NCBI GenBank assembly: GCA_009760855.2
Contig: WPIO01000024.1
Location: 5,270,001 to 5,334,000, forward strand
Source: Cristatella mucedo
Taxonomy: Eukaryota; Bryozoa; Phylactolaemata; Cristatellidae
Reading direction: 5' to 3'
Length of the DNA: 64,000 nt
Shown: in pieces, positions 56,641-64,000 of the stretch
Numbering within the stretch: position 1 is the stretch's first letter
Layout: each line of letters opens with the position of its first letter
Position numbers and translations under genes: made by a program
Notes under the pieces: model-generated
Told to the model about the DNA's origin: nothing
The model's database searches: none
What the model saw: the letters and a program-made list of their open reading frames with translations, nothing else

Positions 56641-57502
56641 CTCTGAATAGAAATGAATAGCAGCAGCTGTAAAAAGAGAGGTGGAAAATGCAGAACAACT
56701 ATGGTAAGGCCGAGGCAGCTGGGACAGCCTGCCTCCCGGGGTGGGTGGGATTTCTGCACGTTAATGCAGAGGGAAAAAAGTGAACACAGAGAGCCGGCAC
56801 CACCAAGCTGCCACTAGCACCCACAACGACTGGTGATGGGCAAAGCGCATCAGAGTGTTGCCAATGGTGACACTGATATGCTGCATGTGCCGCTGAGAGC
56901 GCCCTGTAGGTTTCACGTTAAAGTGTCATCGGAGGTAGCTTGCCGTGCAGGCGTCCGCTCTGCCACCGGCCACTCTGCCAACAGCCACAGCAGTAATAAA
57001 GTCTAGGATTACATTTTACCCATAGCCAAAAGTACTTCTCGGCTAACCCTTATCTCAACCCTTGCCACATAATGTTTAGAACTACAGGCTAGGCGCACAG
57101 CAAGCCAGACGTAGAGGCGTGAGCCAGCTGCAACGAATTTATGCTTAGAGTGGTAATTTTCAACATTTACTTAGAATCAGCTATTGTCTCAGATGAAATA
57201 GCGGTCAGACATATTAATCTGGTTCAAGTCGCAAGAATGAATAAGTGGATTTTTTTCCCATGGATAACAGTAAACAGGAAATAGGTAAAGTCTTACATGA
57301 AGCTGTCTATTTTGGCACACTGGTTCGGCAAGATTGTTAAATATGCAATCATTCTCTTTTCACAGCATGAGCAAGCCTACAGGGCGAAGATGCTCGCCTT
57401 TGACGAAGGCGATCTCAAGCAATGAGGCTATGGGATGAATAAAGATAGAAATTAAGTTCTCTTAGGGTGCTGCACATATTGACAATATTAGTTTGCACTC
57501 AC

Positions 57503-57630
57503 CCATTCCCACAATTCGGATGGCAGGCTTGGCAACTCCTACTAGCATCCTCGTAATGTCGATATGGGCACGATCTCCGACAATATTCACCATCGCGAAT
57601 GTTTAGACACTTAATGCAGTCTCTATTAGT
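57503..57630 (-). CDS. EGFR: EGFR exon: furin-like cysteine-rich region (domain IV, second part)
   Basis: 128 nt, phase 0 in and phase 2 out, seven cysteines. The acceptor has an uninterrupted T tract ending in TTTTTTTTAG and the donor is GG|GTGAGT. The peptide begins TNRDCIKCLNIRDGEYC and ends CHPNCGNG, closely parallel to DNCIQCAHYIDGPHC and CHPNCTYGC of human EGFR, where the extracellular part is about to end. Joined to the previous exon it restores GCNGPTNRDCIKC. The exon is too short and too broken by stops outside its splice sites to stand out as an ORF, so simple ORF finding would miss it. Confidence 0.9.
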
Positions 57631-57639
57631 CTAAAAAAA

Positions 57640-58060
57640 ATGCAAGCAGTATTGTCAAGAAGACGAACAAGAACTACATTTCGTTTTCATTTCGCGTGGA
57701 CCTCAAGCCTGGCTGAAGCTGGACGAGGTTAAATGTAGCAGCACCAGTAGCAGCAGCAGCAACAGAGCACATGGCCGAAACCAACAGTTAGTAGCGCGTG
57801 CTGCAGCTATCCTCGTCTATTGCAGCAAAACATCATACAAAGTAGAGACTCAAATGCTAAGAAAATGCCGTAGGAATTAAAAGGCCGATAACAGCTTTGC
57901 ACCCCACGTGCAGCTTTCCAATGAAAAGCGATCCCATTCCCGAGATTTTGGCCGAGGCGGCTGTATTAACTAGTACTCTGATGACCGGCCATATCCTTGA
58001 GATTTTTCTAACCTCAAATCTCACAACCACATTAATGGCAGCCCTATCTTAAGTAAAATT
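57640..58060. other. intron, nothing recognised
   Basis: Short CAG-type run at 57735-57760; no element or exon. Confidence 0.45.
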
Positions 58061-58064
58061 AAGC

Positions 58065-59035
58065 TAACCGAGGAATACAACAGCTAATTTATTAGCCATG
58101 CAGGGCTTGAGGGCACGAGAAGGCTGAAAAACTGATGTAGCAGTTCAGCTAGGTACGGAGAAGCCAACCAGTGGCTGGCATGTGGGTCAGCATAAGAACT
58201 TTGCTTTGTATCTGATCAACCGGTAGCCATCCTAGCTCTTTTGCAAAGGAGACACGTGGTCAAACCTCTGGGACTTGAAAAACTATCTTTGCAGCCATAT
58301 TCGTATCCATTTGCGGCGGCCTTGATGCTTTTTTTGGTAGCCTAGCCAATAGGGAGTTAAAATAATCAAGCCAAAACAGAACTAAGGAGCTAGTTAAATT
58401 TTTTGAAGCCACAATGGAAGAAACCTCCTTATCTTAGATAGGGAGCGGACGTGATGACTAGCTGTAGAAGCAGTCTTCTGAATAAAGCTTTCAAAAATTA
58501 GGCAGCTGTCGAATACGACACCTAAATTTCGAGCACGTGGTGATGGTCGCACAACAGCATCACCTATTAGAAGAGCAAAGCCTTCTAATCCAGCCACGTG
58601 CTTTGGGTGTAATTTGAGCAGCAGTTCGGTTTTATCGTCATTTAGTTTCAAGAAGCTTTCCGATATCTAGGATCGAATGTCGGCAAAGCAAGCAATCAGT
58701 TAGTCAGTTGCTGCAGCAGATTCTTACGGTTTGAATGACAAATACAGATAAGTATCGTTAGCATGCAATTGATGTAGTCTATTCCATGTTCCTAAATCAC
58801 TTTCCCAGAGGTTGAGTATAAATAGAGAACAGCAAGGAACCGAGGACGGACCCTTGAGGGACTGCACAGGTGGCCGGCATCGTGGGTGACACCTGACCCA
58901 CACACGACACGGACTGGATACCATCAGACAAGCACGATTTAAACAACGCCAGTGCTTCGTCTGTCAGACCGAATAATGTTCTCAATCGTTCAAGTAAGAC
59001 ATCGTGATCAATGGTGATGAAGGCACGTCATTAGA
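58065..59035 (-). mobile_element. LINE-B fragment: RT palm and thumb
   Basis: Minus-strand frames 58394-58651 (LNDDKTELLLKLHPKHV, SPRARNLGVVFDSC) and 58724-58985 (LTDEALALFKSCLSDG, VPQGSVLGSLLFSIY). Both ends truncated; no 3' tail. The catalytic region reads HANDTYLYLSF in place of FYADDTQLYLSF. Confidence 0.85.
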
Positions 59036-59105
59036 GTGATAGCCAATGTCTGATTAAGTCAATGACCAAAAAGACGAACCTTTAATTGGAAAAAAACTGT
59101 TTGAC

Positions 59106-59210
<105 letters not shown>

Positions 59211-59806
59211 GACCGCGAGCGACCTTTCCTACGAGCGACCTTTACGACGAACCTTTCCTCTGGATGGCTAAAAATCCAGTTACCTAGGTCCACCATCTTG
59301 TTTCGAATTCACTTCCCCTGGAGTGTCGTTTCTGTCTAGGGAAGCCGAACTGACAACAACGGGCAGCACGGACGGCAGCACTGGTAACCTCAACAGCTGG
59401 TTATAGGCTATAAGTTATAGGCAACAGCCATGGCCGATACTTGCTATTAGCTTAGGATAAAAAATATACGGCCTGTCAACGATAAAAAAGAGATATAAGA
59501 CGGTCGTGGCGAAATTAAATGAACAAATTTAAGGCCATGGATAGAAGTTGGAAAGATAACTGAATAGCATTGGAAAGTTGTTTCTCTAAACAAAATAGTT
59601 TGAACTGGTCAGTGATGCTAGGTTAGCCTCATGCCTAGCAATGATGAGAGTGAATCACACTCTCAGTTGCTGCCCTCTCTGCCTCGCTTGGTGACTTTCC
59701 AATTGAAAAGTTTCACTAATAGGCTGATGGATAAAAAAGATACCAAGCGGAAGCCCACGGTAAGATCGTTGAATAATTCCGGGAGCAATACTTGCACGTG
59801 GCATAC

Positions 59807-60033
59807 CGGTCCATTGCAGCCGCTCCCAGCCAAGCACTCTTCGTGGCATCTGCTGCACTTGTGACCTTCACCTGGCCGAGTGCGCGCTGGAGTGTATTCA
59901 CCAGGTCTGCTGCTGCAGTTGGTCACGCACGTTCTACTGCCTGCAGCTTCGTAGCCGGTGCATTTGAGACACATCAGCGGTCCGGGTCCCCAGCATTGCC
60001 GGTCCTTGCATTGTATGTCGCACAGAGTTTCGT
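59807..60033 (-). CDS. EGFR: EGFR exon: furin-like cysteine-rich region (domain IV, first part)
   Basis: 227 nt; enters in phase 1 (A from the previous exon plus AC makes Asn) and leaves in phase 0. The acceptor is GGTTTTCAG and the donor is CCG|GTATGC. The 75 codons carry 11 cysteines. The run CKDRQCWGPGPLMCLKC matches the CWGPEPRDCVSC signature that opens domain IV of EGFR, and CSRCHEECL near the end matches its CIQCHPEC repeat. Domain IV is the extracellular tether and stalk that holds the receptor closed without ligand. The intron to the previous exon is only about 250 nt, unlike the kilobase introns around it. Confidence 0.9.
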
Positions 60034-60284
60034 CTGAAAACCGCTAAGCACATCTAACGCCGGCTCTCGTGCATAAAGGCGTAACGCTGACAGCTGAATA
60101 TCCACTCAGGAGGTATGCACTGGCCACTAGAGCCGAAACGAATGCAGGCAATCGCCTATAGGCCAGAGCCCACAAGCTCAGGAAAACCGCGGCTGCTCCA
60201 CGTTCAGTTGCTGAGCCCTGCCTACAGCAACCAGACAAGGTTTCGACGCAGCGTGCGGCCAGGAGCGAGAAGATGAGCACTCAC

Positions 60285-60466
60285 TGCATTTCGTTCCGGA
60301 AACGACGACGGAGCCACGCATGTTAACCAGGAACGAAAGCATAGCCTGGTTGGTATAGCAGTTGCTGCCGATGTCTACGTTCACCCCACCTCTAATCTTT
60401 TTTAGCGATCTGAGTCCCAGGTGAGCGATTTTCTGACCCGTGACCACGAGAGAGTAACCTGAGTAC
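60285..60466 (-). CDS. EGFR: EGFR exon: end of receptor L domain 2 (domain III)
   Basis: First receptor exon in the window; 182 nt giving 60 full codons, entering in phase 2 and leaving in phase 1. The acceptor is a good pyrimidine tract ending TTTGCAG and the donor is A|GTGAGT. The peptide includes LGLRSLKKI, the counterpart of the LGLRSLKEI strand at the end of human EGFR domain III, then SNCYTNQAMLSF, which corresponds to the NLCYANTINW stretch, and closes with a cysteine. In the family this leucine-rich beta-helix forms half of the ligand-binding cleft outside the cell. The preceding exon, which must end in phase 2, was not found before the right edge. Confidence 0.9.
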
Positions 60467-60525
60467 CTGCAAAGCAGATGGAAGAAGCAAGTTGGGCAGG
60501 TTCAGCCCAGCGGTTAAGGTTAAGG

Positions 60526-60826
60526 TGTGACAGTGTCTCGAGCAGCGGCTGTTCTTGTGGAATCTCATAGAGACACAAGCAGGCGAACGTGAGCGGTGAA
60601 CGAGACTCGATCTTTATCCCTCAGCAGGTATACATACTAACGGGGAGGGGGGGGCTGACTAATCACAGACAGAGGAGTGCATCTGTGGTGGGCCACAAGG
60701 TTAAATGAAAGGCAGCTGAAGCGGCACCAAGTAAATTGCCCAACCACCTGTTGCAGATGGGTCATACACCCGTGGCCAATGCTGCTGCAATAATTACAAT
60801 AGCAGAAGCAGCAGGCTCACATAACA
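60526..60826 (-). repeat. 3' LTR
   Basis: Matches 62187-62534 with several gaps: shared gactcgatctttatccctc/gaattgatctttactttctc, cagcaggta, cacagacag, ggagtgcatct, ggtgggccaca and gcagaagcagcaggctcaca. The body carries caattgccc-type segments once, against twice in the other LTR. Confidence 0.85.
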
Positions 60827-60837
60827 TCCTTTTCCCC
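60827..60837 (-). other. polypurine tract of the LTR element
   Basis: Reads GGGGAAAAGGA on the minus strand, directly before the 3' LTR, the position where plus-strand DNA synthesis is primed. Confidence 0.7.
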
Positions 60838-60939
60838 ATAGAAAATGGATATAACAGTCCCATCAGCCAGGCTGCAGAGGGGGCGACCCTCATGACTGGA
60901 CAATCGTTTAGCCCTCGGTTCCCCATGCACCTTCTCCCC

Positions 60940-60997
60940 ACATAGTCTTTATGACTTTGTGGAGTTACTGACGGAGATACATTACAATACATTACAT
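60940..60997 (+). mobile_element. LINE-B 3' tail scrap inside the LTR element
   Basis: cacatagtctttatgactttg, then gtggagttactgacggagat and ACATT-type repeats. About 58 bases, inserted after or carried by the LTR element. Confidence 0.82.
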
Positions 60998-61662
60998 CTA
61001 CTGCATTCTCCGACTGTGGCCTCAAGCCCAAGTGGTTACCCTGTCCTGCAGTACGTCATTCGGGCTTATCAGGTGCTTAATATCGAAATTGAAGGCTTTT
61101 GACCGGCTTAACCGGCATGCAGGCTACGTGACAGCCGCTTGCAGGAGGCAGGCGTCAGCTCTGCCCCTCAAGAGGAGCCCGTCAAAGATGCTACTTCCTT
61201 AAAGGCAAAGCTGTGACACCGCTCCTTGTCATGCGGCTCCCACAGGTCACCATCGCTCGATCCCCGACGGCAGGTCTCAGGCGTTTGTTGCCCGCCAATC
61301 GGGCGCTGCGAGGACCACTCCGGTTCATTAATTCCGGCCACGTTGTTCTAGGAGCTCCACTCCGCCGCCGAGTCGATCTCGTGGTTGTGCTCCTCTGTGC
61401 TCCGCACTGCGACGCTTGCGCGGATGCTCTCTGCAGCTTGGACTCATACTACCGAGCATCTCCGCAGAGAGGTCGTTCTCACGGGCGCTCTTCTTCACAG
61501 CGACTCTCTCATCGGCGTCTGCGCCTCGTCGCAGGCTACTACGGCAACGCCGAGTACTGCAATCGCCTCGCTGCTGGAAGCCGTCACATGCTGCCCGTCC
61601 TTTCGTCTCAGACTGCTGCTGCTGCTCACTTACTTTGCTTGGGTGGTCTTCGGCTGTTGCGG

Positions 61663-62172
61663 CTACTGGTCGGAAGCGGTCCCATATCCGCTTCCTTCAC
61701 CGGTATTGCAGTCGGATGGCTGTGGTAGCTTAATACGTTCCGCTCGGCTGTCTGGCTCTGGCGAGCAGTTGACGGTCGGCTCGACTGGTGATGAAGTTGA
61801 CTCATAGCCTAGCTTTGTCCCGGTCTCGGCTCCGGCGAGCTGCTCCTGCTCCAGCTGAAACCCGTCGGCCTCAAGCTCGACCTCCTCATCCATCAACCAT
61901 GAGAACGTCAGAATCAACTCATTTCGCAGCTTGTGGTAGTCTTGCTTTACTTCTGCCGGCTGTTCACCCCAAAAATGTATGGCGTTATCGCCCAGACGCA
62001 CTGGCACAGCATGCTTTAGTGGCATGTCAATCTTTAGCTTTGCTACACTCTTCTCAAGCGTTAGGAGCCAAGGCACAAAGTGTTCTCCACCGTTCAGCAT
62101 TTCGTAACGAAGTATCGGCGTCCCATCTAGACCATAGAAACTCTGATAATCTTTTTGGCACGAGTTAACCAT
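61663..62172 (-). pseudogene. gag-like ORF of the LTR element
   Basis: 169 codons, opening MVNSCQKDYQSFYGLDGTP. The stretch WLLTLEKSVAKLKIDMPL, a conserved W in HFWGEQPAEV and KQDYHKLRNELILTFSW has the layout of retrotransposon Gag capsid-type domains (helical, with W and YxxLxxxLxxxF). It is followed by an acidic, low-complexity end. No zinc knuckle or protease was seen. The start codon lies within the primer-binding site. Confidence 0.68.
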
Positions 62173-62183
62173 TCTCTGCTACC
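62167..62183 (-). other. primer-binding site, initiator Met tRNA type
   Basis: Minus-strand GGTAGCAGAGAATGGTT matches the complement of the 3' end of animal initiator tRNA-Met at 16 of 17 positions as I recall that tRNA. It is three bases inside the 5' LTR boundary, the expected place. Confidence 0.72.
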
Positions 62184-62186
62184 GAT

Positions 62187-62534
62187 TGTTGTGTGACTAT
62201 GTCTCAGGTGGTGGCTGTTGTTCTTGCGGTGTCTAACGGGGATGAGAGTGGGGGAAGGTGAGCAGTAAACGAGAATTGATCTTTACTTTCTCAGCAGGTA
62301 CATATACGGGCTAGGGGCAGGGTAACCACAGACAGGGGAGTGCATCTCTGGTGGGCCACATGCTCACATCAAAGGCTCCGGACGCTGCACCGAATCTATT
62401 GCCCAATCATTACCTGCTGCAGCTGCATCGAATCAATTGCCCAATCATTACCTGCTGCAGATGATTCATACACCAGTGGCCGATGCTGCTGCACTAACTA
62501 TAATAGCACAGAAGCAGCAGGCTCACAGGACACA
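62187..62534 (-). repeat. 5' LTR
   Basis: Bounded by TGTTG at 62187 and GACACA at 62529-62534 on the plus strand. Contains a local duplication (caattgcccaatcattacctg) absent from the other LTR. Diverged from it by many substitutions, so the insertion is old. Confidence 0.82.
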
Positions 62535-64000
62535 GGTTAAAGCAGGTTAAACACATGGTTAAGGTGCTCCTCCAGTCAAGGTCCAAGTAAATCTATTTGA
62601 TGGTCGAGGTCGTGGGCTCGAGCTCCGTTTTAATTGTAAAGCGAGTGGATTGAGATTGAGGTCCTATTAGTGAGCTGCTGCAAATGAATTACACGTTTTT
62701 GTTGATTAGACACAGACGTGTACCCTGCTGACGTCCACTAGCCTGAGACGTGTTGATAGATGCTTTAGCTTTAGCTTGGAGGAGGAGGGGGAGGAGGGAG
62801 CTCGCCAAGCTGAGCCCAGCCTGCTCTTAGGCCGCGATCAGAAGGATGGCAATATAAGTCATCAGTGGTTGTTCGGCATGAGCTCTCAGCTCCTCAAATG
62901 CGAGAGGCTAGTATAACAGAGGATACCGCTGGGAAGCCACCGTGCCAACCCCTGCAGACACTTAACTACTGAAGTCACCAAAATTCATTATATTTAAAAA
63001 AGTGAGAGTACACCCTATCAACAAAGTTTGTTGGATACGTGTTTCGTGCTAAATAATTTTGCTCAGTTGCGGTTGTGTTCCAGCGTAGTGCTCGGTAATA
63101 GGCCTCGTTACGATTTGATTGGTGCATTGTAAACAAGTTCGTGGCATTAGTCTGTGGAAAGTTTTGTGCCGCGGCTACAATGCCTAATAAATCCGTGTTA
63201 AGGGGGATGGGTAAAACGCCTCTTGATCACTCGTGCCATTTCGGCTCGATCCGGAATTTAATTTACTCGCCTTAATTAAATGACCAAAGTCAAGATCGCT
63301 CCCTTGGCCGACCGATGTCAAGTGCTCGAGCCATGCGATGAGTATGAAGCACCTCGTTAGAGATTACGCTCTCTTTTGACACTAAAGGAATGAATTATGT
63401 TTGTGTGTTTGTATAATCCTTCGATCGCTACCTATTGTTTTTCAGTAAAGCGATTAATTTCTGTTCGGGCACTATGTAAGGGAACTATAATTTTAAAGCT
63501 ACCGAACGTTAATCATGTATTCGCCGAAATGGGTTCGTGGTGAATCCGGGGTTTGATCGGTCGGGTGATGATACCGGAAACAAGAGCCTGTAAGCAGTTT
63601 CTACTTCACGACAGCTTGCCGATCTGCTCCTCCCCGTAGATACGGTAACTTGGTACTTCAGCCCAACTGAAATCACCACAAAATCGATGCCGATTTAGTA
63701 GCGAAGTCGATAGTGTAAGCTCAACTTTATAAATCGTGTTGTATCAGTGGTTCCCCAGTTGTGCTGGCTGTATAAATTAGCATCAAACGACAACCACTGG
63801 TATGCCATCGACAGGTTCGAAAGCCAGTGCTGCACATCCAGCTAGGCTTCATTCAGAAATCATTCGCTACTCTAGATTATCAATCTATCGCTTTTAAGTG
63901 CATCCAGCATCGTCTTCCACGGGCTGAGGAGGCTAAGGTTACAACTAGCCAAATCTTCGTCAGACCGCAAATGTAAAATATTCTAAAGTGAGATTAATTA
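62535..64000. other. right end: tRNA-like scrap, otherwise nothing recognised
   Basis: A tRNA-like SINE remnant may lie at about 62540-62640 (ggttaaggtgctcctccag, then gtcgtgggctcgagctcc, a B-box-like sequence). The receptor gene must continue this way, but no exon with the needed phase-2 end was found up to 64000. Confidence 0.45.

Larger units (their letters stand above)
60526..62534 (-). mobile_element. decayed short LTR retrotransposon
   Basis: Two direct repeats of about 300 and 348 bases flank 1.36 kb. On the minus strand, in order: 5' LTR, a primer-binding site, a gag-like frame, degenerate sequence, a polypurine tract and the 3' LTR. No pol genes fit in the space, so it is an internally deleted or non-autonomous element of probable Ty3/gypsy type. 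Possible target duplication GGTTA at 60518-60522 and 62535-62539. It lies about 60 bases upstream of an EGFR exon acceptor. Confidence 0.82.

Noticed and set aside
61213-61807. overlapping plus-strand frames of 105-171 codons
   Set aside because: Partly antisense to the gag-like frame, GC-rich, no motifs; three frames open at once points to composition.

Overview
The window is animal (metazoan) nuclear DNA. It holds no prokaryotic operons. It contains one recognisable host gene, spread over about 56 kb of the minus strand: an EGFR/ErbB-type receptor tyrosine kinase. Fourteen well-supported exons and two candidate tail exons can be placed. Each reliable junction keeps the reading phase and all but one have GT-AG ends, so together they read as one continuous receptor. 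The part present covers the end of the second receptor L domain, the furin-like cysteine-rich region, an extra cysteine-rich block, the transmembrane helix, the juxtamembrane segment, the whole kinase domain and much of the tyrosine-bearing tail. The N-terminal half (first L domain, first cysteine-rich region, most of the second L domain) lies beyond the right edge. The extra cysteine-rich block before the membrane is a feature of invertebrate EGFRs such as that of Drosophila, which suggests an invertebrate. I cannot name the species.

Layout along the + coordinate, which runs from the receptor C-terminus to its middle: 4.4-4.7 kb, tail exons; 4.7-18.9 kb, a giant intron packed with retrotransposons; 18.9-26.6 kb, the compact tail, kinase and membrane exons; 30.0-30.6 kb, juxtamembrane cysteine-rich exons; 30.6-46.3 kb, a second giant intron; 46.3-46.5 kb, one cysteine-rich exon; 46.5-57.5 kb, a third giant intron; 57.5-60.5 kb, the remaining furin-like and L-domain exons; 60.5-62.5 kb, a decayed LTR retrotransposon; 62.5-64 kb, no recognised gene.

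The introns are dominated by two families of APE-type non-LTR retrotransposons of the CR1/L2 kind. I call them LINE-A, whose 3' end is an ATT repeat preceded by a conserved end close to AAGCGCCTAGAAAGAGATTGAG, and LINE-B, whose 3' end is ACATT repeats. All copies are 5' truncated, rearranged or mutated; none looks able to move by itself. They are deeply nested, and the nesting gives a relative order of insertion. Other mobile DNA: two solo LTR-like elements with target duplications, each sitting inside a LINE; a short LTR element with primer-binding site and gag remnant; a pair of tRNA-like SINEs, one of which ends in a LINE-A-like tail; and a hAT-like transposase scrap. Long CA, GT, GA and TA arrays complete the picture.

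No new enzyme system or defence system was found. The points most worth checking are the receptor gene structure (a GC-AG intron inside the kinase domain, tail phosphotyrosine motifs, alternative ends), the SINE/LINE shared tail, the LTR element whose gag start codon lies inside its primer-binding site, and repeated insertions at one LINE-B site.
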